Positions 54,342 through 64,000 of a DNA stretch of 64,000 nucleotides are shown here, piece by piece. A program made the translations under genes and the position numbers. Below the pieces are notes generated by a model. The model was not told where the DNA came from and did no database searches. It saw only the letters and a program-made list of their open reading frames with translations. Numbering within the stretch: the stretch's first letter is position 1; the number at the start of each line of letters is the position of its first letter. The stretch is from an uncultured Bacteroidota bacterium (GTDB taxonomy: Bacteria; Bacteroidota; Bacteroidia; Flavobacteriales; BACL11), in NCBI GenBank assembly GCA_902587125.1, contig CACIJW010000006.1, forward strand, positions 26,731-90,730. Reading direction: 5' to 3'.

Positions 54342-55421
54342 TTAGGACAAATATCTAAAATCCTCATTATTTTCTATTTTTTGTAGTAAAAAGTAAATGA
54401 GTTTAATCACACTTTCCACATCATTTTTACTAACAGTTTCAACAGTTGTGTGCATGTACTTTAAAGGCAGTGAAATTAATGCTGAGGCAACGCCACCTGT
54501 TGCAAAAGCAAATGCATCTGTATCAGTTCCAGTTGCTCTTGAAACCGCTCCTCTTTGAAATTTAATTTTATTTTCTTCAGCAACATTTATAACTTTATTT
54601 AGAAGATTGTTTTGGACTGCGGGACCATAAAAAACAACAGGTCCACTTCCACATTTTTGATCTCCCTGCTTAATTTTGTTCATCATTGGAGTTGTTGTAT
54701 CATGACAAACATCAGTTACGATGGCAACATTTGGCTTTATTGTTTCAACAATCATTTGAGCACCTCTCAGTCCTACCTCTTCTTGTACAGCGTTAGTAAT
54801 ATATAATCCAAATGGTAATTTTATTTTCTTTTCTTTTAAAATTCTAGCTACCTCAGCAATCATGAATCCTCCAATTCTATTATCTAATGCTCTGCCAACA
54901 TACATGCTGTCATTCAATTTTAGAAAATTATCTTCATAGGTAACAACACATCCAACGTGAACTCCAAGTTTTTCTACTTCTTCTTTTGAATTACATCCAC
55001 AGTCTAAAAAAATATTTTCTGGCTTAGGAGACTTCTCATTTGCTCTATCTCTTGTATGAATAGCTGGCCAACCAAAAACAGCTTTTACAATTCCCTTAGA
55101 TGTATGAATATTTACTCTTTTTGATGGTGCGATTTGGTGATCACTACCACCGTTTCTTCTTAAGTAAATATAACCTTCTTTTGTAATGTAGTGTACAAAC
55201 CATGAAATCTCATCTGCATGCGCTTCAATCACAACTTTATATTTTTCGTTTGGATTTATAATACCGACTACTGTTCCATATGTATCAACTATGTAATCAT
55301 CTATGTATGGTTTAATATAATCAAGCCACAGCTTTTGTCCAGAACTTTCAAAGCCTGTTGGAGAAGCTACATTTATATAATCTGATAAGAATTTCTCTGA
55401 TTTTTTATTTATTATTTTCAT
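54342..55421 (-). CDS. M42 family metallopeptidase
   Basis: A 359-residue cytosolic aminopeptidase of the M42 (FrvX/TET) family. Metal and catalytic residues are visible in EAHADEISW (about residue 65), GRALDNRIGG (about 177), the general base in VQEEVGLRGA (about 213) and VTDVCHDTT. Such enzymes form dodecameric shells that degrade peptides. The ATG follows the dsbD stop with no gap, so the two are co-transcribed. It is convergent with secA, nine bases apart. Confidence 0.93.
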   Translation of the reverse strand: MKIINKKSEKFLSDYINVASPTGFESSGQKLWLDYIKPYIDDYIVDTYGTVVGIINPNEKYKVVIEAHADEISWFVHYITKEGYIYLRRNGGSDHQIAPSKRVNIHTSKGIVKAVFGWPAIHTRDRANEKSPKPENIFLDCGCNSKEEVEKLGVHVGCVVTYEDNFLKLNDSMYVGRALDNRIGGFMIAEVARILKEKKIKLPFGLYITNAVQEEVGLRGAQMIVETIKPNVAIVTDVCHDTTTPMMNKIKQGDQKCGSGPVVFYGPAVQNNLLNKVINVAEENKIKFQRGAVSRATGTDTDAFAFATGGVASALISLPLKYMHTTVETVSKNDVESVIKLIYFLLQKIENNEDFRYLS

Positions 55422-57389
55422 TTAGATATTATTAAATTCGTTTAATCCCCTTATTAACCAATCTTTAAATTTATCAACAGTACCATAATCTTGATAGTTC
55501 GCACTTTCAATAAGTTGGTTTCCAGAATGGTCAATAAAAACGTAATATGGTTGTGAGTTTGTACCATATAAATTAGCTTGCAAAACCATCCATTTATCTC
55601 CAATTGTTCTAACTTTTTTAGGCTTACCAGCAAGAGTTGTCTCATACTGATTTTCTTCAGAAAGTTTAGTTCTTTCATCAACATAAAGAGACACTATAAC
55701 AATTTCGTTTTTTAAAATTTCTTTAACTTCATTATCAGACCAAACTTGCTCTTCCATTTTTCTACAGTTTACACATGCCCATCCTGTAAAATCAATCATA
55801 ACTGGAAGATTCTCTTTTTTAGCATGTTCTAATCCCTTTTCATAATCATGAAATACATATATCCCTTGCGGACCTAAATGAGTGCCAGATTTTAATTCAA
55901 TATTATTTTCTGTTTTATTTGTTGAGTTTGTTGAAAATCCATTTGGAGATTCACTATAATGCATAGGCGGTGGAAAAGCATTAATTAGCTTAAGAGGAGC
56001 TCCCCAAAGGCCTGGGATCATATAAATGGTAAATGCCCCTGTTATTATTGCTAAAGATAATCTTGTAACAGATAAATATTTTAAATCTGAGTCATGAGCA
56101 AATCTTATAAATCCTAGCAAATAAAATGTAAGTAACATAAAAATAACAACCCAGATTGCAATAAATAACTCTCTTTCAAGAAGGTGGAGTTGTAATACAA
56201 GATCAGCATTTGATAAAAACTTAAAAGCGAGTGCAATTTCTAAAAACCCAAGTGTTACTTTAACAGAGTTTAACCAACCTCCTGACTGTGGCAAAGAATT
56301 TAACCAGCCTGGAAATGCAGCAAAAATAGCAAACGGAATAGCAATTGCTAGCGAAAAACCTAACATTCCAATGATTGGTCCAAAATATCCTCCAGAGGCA
56401 GCTTCTACCAAAAGAGTACCAACTATTGGTCCAGTGCAAGAAAATGAAACTAAGGCTAAAGTAAATGCCATGAAAAAAATGCCAATATAACCTCCCTTGT
56501 CAGATGCTTTGTCAGATTTATTTATCCAAGATGAAGGTAATGTAAGATCAAAAGCTCCAAGAAATGAAGCACCAAATACTATCAATAATAAAAAGAAGGC
56601 TATGTTAAAATATACATTTGTAGCCATATTATTTAAAGCATCTGCTCCAAAAATATTTGAAACACCTACACCAAGAGCAACATAAATTATTATTATCGAA
56701 ATGCCGTATATTATTGCATTAAAAATTCCTTTAGATTTAGTTTTACTTGCTTTAGTAAAATATGAAACAGTCATAGGTATCATTGGGAATACACATGGAG
56801 TTAGTAACGCGGCGAAGCCACTTAAAAAAGAAATAAAAAATAAAAGCCAGAAATTTTTACTTTTTTTCGAAGCAGAATTACCTATTTTATTAACTGATTC
56901 TTCTGATAATGAGCTGCTCACAAAATTATGGGATTTATCTTCATTAAACTTAAAGTCAAACTCAATTATTTCTGGTGGCAAACATTGCTTTTCATCACAT
57001 GTCATAAAATATATATCTCCTTTAACTGAGAATGGTGATTTTTCATTAACTATTTCGATTTGTTGAACAAATACTGCTTTTTTCTTAAAAAACTTCAATA
57101 ACATCTCAAAGTTAGGGTCGTATGCTTCATTAGCATCATCCTCTTTAACTTTATCAATTAAATTAAAATTGGAACTTCCTTGAAACGTAAATTCTGTGGG
57201 TACAGGTCCATCTCCTTTAAGGTACTGAGAATATATATACCATCCATCGTCAATATTAGCAGTAAAAACTAACTCATATCTTTTATTGTCTATTTTATTT
57301 TTAGAAAACTCCCAGCTTACCGGATCATAAATCTGAGAGTTAGAGTTAAATGAAAATATGATTAATAAAAAAAATATATATCTTTTCAT
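55422..57389 (-). CDS. dsbD: Thiol:disulfide interchange protein DsbD
   Basis: A 655-residue inner-membrane electron carrier that takes reducing power from the cytosol to periplasmic thiol proteins. Order: signal peptide (ends about residue 18), an N-terminal domain with CDEKQCLPP (about residue 118), eight membrane segments from about 178 to 460 including LTPCVFPMIPM and FSCTGPIVG (the redox cysteines), and a C-terminal thioredoxin domain with GWACVNCRKME (about 540). All three cysteine pairs are present. It could reduce the TlpA-like protein encoded at 40691. Confidence 0.94.
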   Translation of the reverse strand: MKRYIFFLLIIFSFNSNSQIYDPVSWEFSKNKIDNKRYELVFTANIDDGWYIYSQYLKGDGPVPTEFTFQGSSNFNLIDKVKEDDANEAYDPNFEMLLKFFKKKAVFVQQIEIVNEKSPFSVKGDIYFMTCDEKQCLPPEIIEFDFKFNEDKSHNFVSSSLSEESVNKIGNSASKKSKNFWLLFFISFLSGFAALLTPCVFPMIPMTVSYFTKASKTKSKGIFNAIIYGISIIIIYVALGVGVSNIFGADALNNMATNVYFNIAFFLLLIVFGASFLGAFDLTLPSSWINKSDKASDKGGYIGIFFMAFTLALVSFSCTGPIVGTLLVEAASGGYFGPIIGMLGFSLAIAIPFAIFAAFPGWLNSLPQSGGWLNSVKVTLGFLEIALAFKFLSNADLVLQLHLLERELFIAIWVVIFMLLTFYLLGFIRFAHDSDLKYLSVTRLSLAIITGAFTIYMIPGLWGAPLKLINAFPPPMHYSESPNGFSTNSTNKTENNIELKSGTHLGPQGIYVFHDYEKGLEHAKKENLPVMIDFTGWACVNCRKMEEQVWSDNEVKEILKNEIVIVSLYVDERTKLSEENQYETTLAGKPKKVRTIGDKWMVLQANLYGTNSQPYYVFIDHSGNQLIESANYQDYGTVDKFKDWLIRGLNEFNNI

Positions 57390-57400
57390 TAAAGTAAAAT

Positions 57401-58723
57401 TTAAATAGAATTAATACTTGCAATATACGTCTTTTTAGTTTTGCTAGTTACTTTGAATCTATCGTCAATTCTTTTGCCAATAACCCATACTAAATTAGAC
57501 TCTGAAAATAACAACCAAGTTGTATCCTTTTCAGAAATAGATATTTTTTCATCAACAAAAAAATCACTTAATTTTTTAAAATTTTTCATACCTAATGGGA
57601 TAAATTTATCTCCTTTATTCCAATTTCTTAGCAACAAAGGAAATCTAAGCTTATCAAAATCAAAAGATTCTGAAAAAGGATCATCAGTGATTAACATTTT
57701 AGTTGAAGTACTAAAGCTAATTTTTATGGGATAATCAATTTGTAAATCTTTCTTATAAATTTTTATGGTATCAAAATACTGATCTTTATTTATTTTATTG
57801 ATTATCAATTTATCTCTGTCAACAAGCAGTCTATAATGTTTAGAATAAAATAATTTCCCTGATTTTTTTTGCAAATAAGCTCTAATTATATTGCTTAGAG
57901 AATTTGTAAAACCATAATCTTTAATTGCCTCGTAGATAATTAAATTATCTTCTTTTAAATCTTTAATTTTAGAAATGTTTACATAAACTACATCAAATTT
58001 TTGAATCATTATTTTTTGAATTTCTAATTTGACAAGATTTTTATAAGTATCTGACAGATTTTTTAAGTTCTTAAAAGATTTATAAAAAATCTCTTCATAG
58101 TTTTCTGAAATACTACTAATAACTGGAATTAAATCACTTCTGATTTTATTTCTTTTATAACTTTTACTTTCATTGGATTTATCTTCTCTGTAATCAATAT
58201 CAAATTTTTTAGCGTATTCAAGAATCGAATTTTTTGAAGCAAATAAAAGAGGTCTGATAAATTTATCTCTTTTTAATGGTATTCCAGTCAGTCCTTCAAT
58301 TCCTGTTCCTCTACATATATTGATAAAAAATGTTTCAATACTATCATTTAAATGATGAGCAGTTAAAATAAAATCATATTCATATTTTTTTGAGAGTTCA
58401 TTAAACCACTTGTACCTAATTTGTCTACACTTCATTTGAACTGATTGAGATTTTTTAAAATTCATTTTTGAAATATCAAATTCCTTTGTGTGATATTTAA
58501 CTTTATTTTTTTTTGCTTTTTCTATTATAAATCTTTCATCATAATCTGAATGTTGGCCTCTTAACTTATAGTTACAGTGAGCAACGCTAAACTTATATTT
58601 ACAACTTAAAAGTAAGTTAAATAAAACAGAGCTATCAACACCTGCACTGTAAGCTAGAAGTAAATTATGAGAATTATCAAATAATTTATTTTTTTTAATA
58701 TGGTCGACAAATTGAACTTCCAT
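57401..58723 (-). CDS. tilS: tRNA(Ile)-lysidine synthetase
   Basis: A 440-residue TilS that converts cytidine 34 of the minor isoleucine tRNA to lysidine so that it reads AUA. The PP-loop is AYSAGVDSSV (residues 24-33); the common form is SGGxDS, so one glycine is alanine. The GHNxDD-like part is TAHHLNDSIET, and RGTGIEGLTGI is canonical. I chose the ATG at 58723, one base after the pabB stop; a TTG at 58735 would overlap pabB. The high AUA use of an AT-rich genome makes the enzyme essential. Confidence 0.95.
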   Translation of the reverse strand: MEVQFVDHIKKNKLFDNSHNLLLAYSAGVDSSVLFNLLLSCKYKFSVAHCNYKLRGQHSDYDERFIIEKAKKNKVKYHTKEFDISKMNFKKSQSVQMKCRQIRYKWFNELSKKYEYDFILTAHHLNDSIETFFINICRGTGIEGLTGIPLKRDKFIRPLLFASKNSILEYAKKFDIDYREDKSNESKSYKRNKIRSDLIPVISSISENYEEIFYKSFKNLKNLSDTYKNLVKLEIQKIMIQKFDVVYVNISKIKDLKEDNLIIYEAIKDYGFTNSLSNIIRAYLQKKSGKLFYSKHYRLLVDRDKLIINKINKDQYFDTIKIYKKDLQIDYPIKISFSTSTKMLITDDPFSESFDFDKLRFPLLLRNWNKGDKFIPLGMKNFKKLSDFFVDEKISISEKDTTWLLFSESNLVWVIGKRIDDRFKVTSKTKKTYIASINSI

Positions 58724-58724
58724 T

Positions 58725-60011
58725 TCAAAAAACAAAAACTGATTTTAATTTTTCAATACATTCATCATATTCTCTTGAAGGATCTGATTCAGATGTTATC
58801 GCACTTCCTACAGAAAATGAAAGATTAAAATCTTTTTGATCATATATAATTGTTCTAATAACTACATTAAAATCAAAATTATTTACTGAATCTATATATC
58901 CAATTGTGCCTGAGTAAATACCTCTATTAAAATCTTCAAACTTATCAATTAGTTGCATGGATCTAATTTTAGGTGCTCCAGTCATTGAGCCCATTGGAAA
59001 TGTCGAAGAAATAATTTTATCAAATGATAAACTCTGACAGACTTCACTTGTTACGGTAGATATCATTTGATTAATATTATTAAACGTAAAAACTTTACAT
59101 AGTTCTTCAACTTTGACACTATTTTTTTTTGCTGTTAATGATAAGTCATTTCTAACCAAATCGACTATCATTATGTTTTCAGAGATATCTTTTTCTGATT
59201 TTTCTAGTTTATTAATAAGATTCAAATTTTGATAAAGACTATTTGATTTTTTTATTGTCCCTTTTATTGGCTGTGAAATGAGTTTATTATTAGTTTTTTT
59301 TAAAAACCTTTCAGGACTAAAGGATAAAATTTTTAAATTTTTAAATTTAAACAAGCAAGAGAAAGGTGCCATGCATTTCTTGTTTGTCAATAGAAAAAAA
59401 TCTTCTGCACAAATTTCTTGTTTTGTTTTAAATTCGATACAATAATTTAGTTCATATACTTCTCCTCTTAGTATACAATCTTGAATTTGTTTAATTTTAT
59501 TTAGATAAGTAGATTTTTTTTGAGAACATGAAAAATTTAAATTAATCTTTTTTGAATTTTTTATGTGTATAGAGTTAATTTCTTCAATCACTTTATTACA
59601 ATCGGTGCAAGAGCTTTCTGACTCAAAAAAAATCTGATCATTTTTTTTGTAAATAATAAATTCAGGAACAAAAAAAAACATATTAGGAATGTTGAAAGTA
59701 TTGTGGTTTTTGGAATTAAGATTTTCAACTTCATTTTTAAGATTGTATGATAAAAACCCAAATTTCCAAAATGGGTTTTCTGCTATAAATTTATTAAGCA
59801 TAGTTATGGAATTATGAGAGGATTTTATTGACTTTGAAGCACTAAAAGCAAAGATAAAATCATATTCATAATAATACTTGGGTAACTTGTTTTTTTTAAT
59901 TTTATTTGAAAAAAAAAGTGCACTTTCTTCAAATGAATTCGAAAAATAAACAGCCTTTTTTATAAATTCTTTTTCATTATTTACATTAATTTGAACTGGT
60001 TTTAATCTCAT
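58725..60011 (-). CDS. pabB: Aminodeoxychorismate synthase component I-like (PabB)
   Basis: A 428-residue chorismate-binding enzyme. The domain spans the C-terminal 260 residues with SQPIKGTIKK, ENIMIVDLVRNDLS, and GSMTGAPKIRSMQLIDKFE. The lysine in PIKGT is the one that distinguishes aminodeoxychorismate synthases from anthranilate synthases, which have PIAGT; hence folate rather than tryptophan synthesis. The N-terminal part is poorly conserved. It is next to tilS on the same strand. The glutaminase partner PabA is not in the window. Confidence 0.88.
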   Translation of the reverse strand: MRLKPVQINVNNEKEFIKKAVYFSNSFEESALFFSNKIKKNKLPKYYYEYDFIFAFSASKSIKSSHNSITMLNKFIAENPFWKFGFLSYNLKNEVENLNSKNHNTFNIPNMFFFVPEFIIYKKNDQIFFESESSCTDCNKVIEEINSIHIKNSKKINLNFSCSQKKSTYLNKIKQIQDCILRGEVYELNYCIEFKTKQEICAEDFFLLTNKKCMAPFSCLFKFKNLKILSFSPERFLKKTNNKLISQPIKGTIKKSNSLYQNLNLINKLEKSEKDISENIMIVDLVRNDLSLTAKKNSVKVEELCKVFTFNNINQMISTVTSEVCQSLSFDKIISSTFPMGSMTGAPKIRSMQLIDKFEDFNRGIYSGTIGYIDSVNNFDFNVVIRTIIYDQKDFNLSFSVGSAITSESDPSREYDECIEKLKSVFVF

Positions 60012-60033
60012 TCTTAAAATTACTCTTTTTTAC

Positions 60034-60041
60034 TATTTTTG
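60034..60041 (+). promoter_or_regulatory. Candidate -7 box for the SPOR gene, leaderless
   Basis: TATTTTTG matches TAnnTTTG and ends four bases before the ATG at 60046, predicting a transcript with no or almost no leader. No -33 TTG seen. Confidence 0.4.
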
Positions 60042-60045
60042 ATTA

Positions 60046-60432
60046 ATGAAAATAATAATTTTAATATTAATTTTTTTTTCTCTTGAAACTCTTGGGCAAG
60101 ACAAATTGATAAACTACAAATACGATAAGGAAATTGATAGTTTATTTCTAAAATTTAAAAAAATCAATCTTTCACAAAGCGGAATTCAAGCATACAGATT
60201 ACAAATTGCGTTTGCAAGTACAAAAAATGAAATTAATATTATGAAATTAAAATTTATTAAAAAATTTCCTAACATTCCAATCTATCTAAGCTACTCTGCC
60301 CCATACTATAAGTTGAGAGTAGGTAATTTTAGAACAAAATTAGAAGCAGAAAAAATCAAGAGTAAATTAATAAAAAATTACCCAGGTAGTTACATTGTGT
60401 CGGAATACATTAAGTTAAACTTACTTAATTGA
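60046..60432 (+). CDS. SPOR domain-containing exported protein
   Basis: A 128-residue protein with a signal peptide (ends SLETLGQ, residue 18) and a C-terminal SPOR-like domain (about 48-122): [13 protein letters not shown], then [25 protein letters not shown] domains bind denuded glycan strands of peptidoglycan, often at the division site. The protein is periplasmic and consists of little else. It overlaps the convergent infB by eight bases. Confidence 0.85.
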   Translation: MKIIILILIFFSLETLGQDKLINYKYDKEIDSLFLKFKKINLSQSGIQAYRLQIAFASTKNEINIMKLKFIKKFPNIPIYLSYSAPYYKLRVGNFRTKLEAEKIKSKLIKNYPGSYIVSEYIKLNLLN

Positions 60433-62890
60433 TTTTTCTCTCAATTTCAACTTCATCAAAAGCCTCTATAATATCACCAACTTTTATATCATTAAAGTTT
60501 TCAATAGACATTCCACATTCGAATCCTTGTCTAACTTCAGAAACATCCTCTTTGAATCTTTTCAATGATGAAAGATTTCCAGAATAGGTTACAACACCAT
60601 CTCTTATTAATCTAACCTTATTTTTTCTATTTATTTTACCATCCAACACCATACAACCAGCTATCGTTCCAATTTTTGAAATCTTAAATGTTTCTCTAAT
60701 TTCAACATTAGCAACTACTTTCTCCTCAATATCTGGTGATAATAGTCCCTGCATAGCTAATTTTACTTCATCAATTGCTTTGTAAATGACAGAATATAAT
60801 CTTATATCAATTTGCTCTGTCTCAGCAATTTTTCTTGCCTTCATGGAGGGTCTAACTTGAAATCCGATAATAATTGCATCAGATGCTTTAGCAAGCATTA
60901 CATCAGATTCAGAAATTTGACCGACGGCTTTTTGAATAATATTAATTTTAATTTCCTCAGTTGATAATCTCTCCATTGAATCAGAAAGAGCTTCTATCGA
61001 ACCATCAACATCTCCTTTAACGATGATATTAAGCTCTTGAAATTCTCCAACAGCTATTCTTCTTCCAATTTCATCAAGAGTTATATGCTTTTGTGTCCTT
61101 GTATTTTGCTCTCTTTGTAGTTGCATTCTTTTTGAAGCAATTTTTTTTGCTTCTTGTTCACTATCTAAAACGTTGAATTCATCTCCAGCAGTAGGAGCAC
61201 CGTCTAAGCCAAGAACTAAGACAGGTGTTGATGGACCTGCTTGTGTTACAGATTCACCTCTTTCATTCATCATAGCTTTAATTTTACCAGAACAGCTTCC
61301 AGCTAATGTATAATCTCCAATCTTTAAAGTACCTTTTTGTACTAGAACAGTTGAAATATATCCCTTTCCTTTGTCTAAAGATGCTTCAATTACAGTTCCT
61401 TTGGCATTTCTTTGTTTATTAGCTTTTAGCTCAAGCATCTCCGATTCAAGTAATATTTTTTCAAGCAGCTCCTTGACTCCTTTTCCAGTTTTTGCTGATA
61501 AGTCTTGAGATTGAAATTTACCTCCCCAGTCTTCAACAAGCATATTCATCTCAGCTAACTGTCCTTTAATTTTCTCAGGGTCAGCTGTATCAATATCAAT
61601 TTTATTAAAAGCAAAAATTATAGGAACTCCAGCAGCTTTTGCATGACTAATTGCCTCATTAGTTTGAGGCATAATTTTATCATCTGATGCTATAACAATA
61701 ACTACAATATCTGTAACTTTTGCACCTCTAGCTCTCATCGCTGTAAACGCCTCATGCCCCGGAGTATCTAAAAAAGTGATTTTTTTATTTTTTTCTGTTG
61801 TAACCTCGTATGCACCAATATGTTGTGTAATTCCTCCTGATTCTCCGGCAATGACATTAGTCTTTCTTATGAAGTCCATTAATGATGTTTTACCGTGGTC
61901 AACATGTCCCATAATTGTTACAATAGGAGATCTTTCTTCTAAATTCTCATCAATATCATCATCATCATTAAAAGCTTCTTGAACGTCTACATCAACAAAC
62001 TCAGCAGCATATCCAAAATCCTCTGTTACAATTTGAATAGTATCTTTATCAAGTCTTTGGTTCATGCTAATCATTAATCCTAGCGTCATACAACTCTTTA
62101 TGATTTCATTAATATCAACATCCATCATACTGGCTAGCTCTGTGGCTGTTGCAAACTCTGCAATTTTTATTATTTTTTCAGTTTCTTTTTTCTTTTGACT
62201 TTCAATTTCATGAGCTTCTTTGTGAGCTTGTCTTTTTTCTTTTCTATTTTTTACAGAACTTTTTTTTCCACTAGCTTGTAATTTTGCTAATGTTTCTCTA
62301 ACTTTTTTTTGTGCTTCTTCAGGATTAATATCTGAATTATCTTTCTTTTGTTTATTTAATTTATATGTATGTTTTGTATCAGGTTTTATAATCCTTTTTC
62401 TTTTTTTCTTTTTATCAGAACTTTCACTTGTAGAGCTGGCAATAGGTTTATTTCTTGTAATTAAATTCAAATCAATCTTTTCACCTGTAACTCTAATTCC
62501 TCTTAATTTTGGAGCATTTGCTTTGATAATTTGAGAAGGCTCAGTTTTAGCTCCTTCATTTTTTTCATCTAACTCTTTTTTTTCTAATTTTTTTTCTTCA
62601 ACTTGCCTTTCCTTGCTAATTTCAATCTGCTTTTCAATTTTTTCATTTTCATTGATTATTTGCTCAGCTCTTTTTATCTCCTTTTCCTTTGCAAGCATTT
62701 GAGCAGACATCTTAGCTTTTTTTTCAGGCTCAAACTTTTCTAATAGTTGCTCATAAATATCAATAGATATTTTTGAATTGGGATTAATATCATTGTATCC
62801 TTTTTCATGCAAAAAGCTTAGAATTCTATCGATACTAACGTTGAATTCTTTGACTAGTTTAGTTAACCTTATTTTTTTTTGTGAATCCAT
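60425..62890 (-). CDS. infB: Translation initiation factor IF-2
   Basis: An 821-residue IF-2. The N-terminal IF2_N module (residues 1-55) is followed by a long lysine/glutamate-rich linker to about 240. The GTPase domain has [10 protein letters not shown] (about 327), [15 protein letters not shown] (about 376) and NKID; domains II-IV follow. The family-typical length is 850-1000, so the linker is on the short side. It follows nusA after six bases, the usual nusA-infB order. Confidence 0.97.
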   Translation of the reverse strand: MDSQKKIRLTKLVKEFNVSIDRILSFLHEKGYNDINPNSKISIDIYEQLLEKFEPEKKAKMSAQMLAKEKEIKRAEQIINENEKIEKQIEISKERQVEEKKLEKKELDEKNEGAKTEPSQIIKANAPKLRGIRVTGEKIDLNLITRNKPIASSTSESSDKKKKRKRIIKPDTKHTYKLNKQKKDNSDINPEEAQKKVRETLAKLQASGKKSSVKNRKEKRQAHKEAHEIESQKKKETEKIIKIAEFATATELASMMDVDINEIIKSCMTLGLMISMNQRLDKDTIQIVTEDFGYAAEFVDVDVQEAFNDDDDIDENLEERSPIVTIMGHVDHGKTSLMDFIRKTNVIAGESGGITQHIGAYEVTTEKNKKITFLDTPGHEAFTAMRARGAKVTDIVVIVIASDDKIMPQTNEAISHAKAAGVPIIFAFNKIDIDTADPEKIKGQLAEMNMLVEDWGGKFQSQDLSAKTGKGVKELLEKILLESEMLELKANKQRNAKGTVIEASLDKGKGYISTVLVQKGTLKIGDYTLAGSCSGKIKAMMNERGESVTQAGPSTPVLVLGLDGAPTAGDEFNVLDSEQEAKKIASKRMQLQREQNTRTQKHITLDEIGRRIAVGEFQELNIIVKGDVDGSIEALSDSMERLSTEEIKINIIQKAVGQISESDVMLAKASDAIIIGFQVRPSMKARKIAETEQIDIRLYSVIYKAIDEVKLAMQGLLSPDIEEKVVANVEIRETFKISKIGTIAGCMVLDGKINRKNKVRLIRDGVVTYSGNLSSLKRFKEDVSEVRQGFECGMSIENFNDIKVGDIIEAFDEVEIERKIN

Positions 62891-62896
62891 ATATTT

Positions 62897-64000
62897 TTAT
62901 TCAAACTCTTTTTTAAGTATTTCAATTACTTCTTTAATGGTTTCAATTTCTAAATCTGTTCTTTTTACTAATTCCTCTGCTTCAATTGATAATACACTTT
63001 TCGCTGTATCACAACCAATAGATTTTAGTGCATCAATTATCCATTCTTCTATCTCATCAGAAAACTCTTTGATATCTACATCATCTTCAAATCCTTCTTC
63101 ATCCCTATAAACATCAATTTCGTAACCTGTCAATCTACTTGCAAGTCCAATATTATAACCTCCTTTACCTATTGCAAGAGATACTTGATCAGCGTTCATA
63201 TAAACATCCACTTTTTTATTATCATTATCTATTTTTACAGACGAAATTTTGGCTGGACTTAAAGATCTGTTAATTAGCAGTTGAGTATTCTCTGTAAAGT
63301 TAATTACGTCTATATTTTCATTTCTTAATTCTCTAACTATTCCATGAATTCTTGACCCCTTCATACCAACGCACGCTCCAACTGGGTCGATTCTATCATC
63401 ATATGACTCAACAGCTACTTTAGCTCTTTCTCCAGGTACTCTTACTACTTTTTTTATTGTTATAATTCCATCAAAAACTTCTGGAACCTCTAACTCAAAT
63501 AATCTTTCCACAAATTCTGGTGCTGTCCTTGATAAAATAATGTTTGCCTTACTTCCTCTTTCCTCAACTGCAGTAACAACAGCCCTTACAGTGTCACCTT
63601 TTTTAAAAAAATCTTTAGGAATTTGCTGAGATTTTGGTATTACAAGATCATTTCCTTCATCATCATGAAGTAACAGTTCATTTCTCCATATTTGATATAC
63701 TTCTCCTGTAACTATTTCTCCAATTCTATCAGAATATCTTTTGATTAACTCATCTCTGTGTAATTCATTTATTTTAATAAGAAGGTGTTGCCTTATAGAT
63801 AAAATTTGCCTTCTCCCAAATTCTTTATCAAAATCTATTTGCTCTGAAACATCTTCGCCAACTTCATAGTCATCCTCAATTTTAAGTGCATCTGAAAGTT
63901 TTATTTCAGTATTGGAGTTTTCATATTTTGCGTCAGTAACAACAACTCTATTTCTCCAAATCTCTAAATCTCCTTTATCAATGTTTATTATTATATCAAA
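62897..64000 (-). CDS. nusA: Transcription termination/antitermination protein NusA (5' end beyond window)
   Basis: The frame is open to the last base and gives 367 residues, lacking about the first 40. It contains the end of the N-terminal RNA polymerase-binding domain, the S1 domain (RAVVTAVEERGSKANIILSRT region), and the KH domains (DPVGACVGMKGSRIHGIVRELRNENID and SLAIGKGGYNIGLASRLTGYEI in the usual order). The C-terminus is an acidic stretch (EEGFEDDVDIKEFSDE) and a helix-hairpin-like region. The apparent start at 63511 is an internal GTG and not the true start. Confidence 0.95.
   Translation of the reverse strand, partial: FDIIINIDKGDLEIWRNRVVVTDAKYENSNTEIKLSDALKIEDDYEVGEDVSEQIDFDKEFGRRQILSIRQHLLIKINELHRDELIKRYSDRIGEIVTGEVYQIWRNELLLHDDEGNDLVIPKSQQIPKDFFKKGDTVRAVVTAVEERGSKANIILSRTAPEFVERLFELEVPEVFDGIITIKKVVRVPGERAKVAVESYDDRIDPVGACVGMKGSRIHGIVRELRNENIDVINFTENTQLLINRSLSPAKISSVKIDNDNKKVDVYMNADQVSLAIGKGGYNIGLASRLTGYEIDVYRDEEGFEDDVDIKEFSDEIEEWIIDALKSIGCDTAKSVLSIEAEELVKRTDLEIETIKEVIEILKKEFE

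Noticed and set aside
57401-58723. TilS with SAGVDS instead of SGGVDS as a dead enzyme
   Set aside because: All other motifs are intact, the gene is needed to read AUA in AT-rich genomes, and small residues are tolerated at this position.
1-64000. CRISPR arrays, insertion sequences, prophage genes, defence islands
   Set aside because: I looked for repeated spacers, transposase motifs, inverted terminal repeats and clusters of unknown small genes and found none; the window is a housekeeping region.

Overview
The window is a 64 kb, strongly AT-rich, gene-dense chromosomal segment of a member of the Bacteroidota, most likely an uncultivated marine Flavobacteriales-type bacterium with a streamlined genome. 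The evidence for this is: two TonB-dependent receptors, a PorV/PorQ-family barrel next to a giant protein with a type IX secretion (T9SS)-like C-terminus, promoters of the Bacteroidota -7 type (TAnnTTTG), a DnaJ lacking zinc site I, a MurA with Asp in place of the catalytic Cys, a SecA of about 1100 residues without the zinc tail, and lineage-restricted families (DUF3127, DUF4290, DUF2795). No phage, insertion sequence, CRISPR array or plasmid gene was seen. No stretch over 300 bases lacks a gene; the longest gap is the 244 bases before the porin-like gene at 43118.

Layout. 1-8.6 kb: end of sppA, a DUF2797 gene divergent from a GH3-type adenylating enzyme, a deoxynucleoside kinase, membrane pyrophosphatase, etfBA and a bifunctional nuclease. 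8.6-13.5 kb: a nucleoside transporter with an extra N-terminal domain, then thyA, a saccharopine-dehydrogenase-like gene, folA and a lipoprotein. 13.5-17 kb: tRNA-Leu, tig, clpP and clpX (protein folding and proteolysis). 17-23 kb: DUF3127, an AtoE-type transporter, ABC permease, glycosyltransferase and flippase-like protein, ruvC, HIT, greA. 23-32 kb: a minus-strand triad of PorV-like protein, giant secreted protein and a 1238-residue TonB receptor. 32-39 kb: a degenerate Rieske-like lipoprotein, ahcY, a phosphopantetheinyl transferase, a GGGP-synthase-like enzyme, pnuC, a NadR-like kinase, and a TPP riboswitch ahead of a second TonB receptor. 39-44.7 kb: DUF4290, murA, a thioredoxin-like protein, grpE, dnaJ and two acidic outer-membrane proteins with clear terminators. 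44.7-64 kb: alaS, an M23 peptidase, a MerR regulator, a methyltransferase interrupted at an A14 run, an ABC ATPase, a cobalamin adenosyltransferase, secA, an M42 peptidase, dsbD, tilS, pabB, a SPOR protein, infB and nusA.

How genes work together. thyA and folA sit in one operon and pabB supplies the p-aminobenzoate branch of folate synthesis. tig-clpP-clpX are overlapped start-to-stop. The deoxynucleoside kinase and nucleoside transporter suggest nucleoside scavenging. The TPP riboswitch implies uptake of thiamine or a precursor through the outer membrane. Compactness is extreme: four convergent gene pairs overlap by exactly four bases through shared stop codons, most operon genes overlap by 1-4 bases, and several promoters lie so close to the start codon that leaderless mRNAs are predicted.
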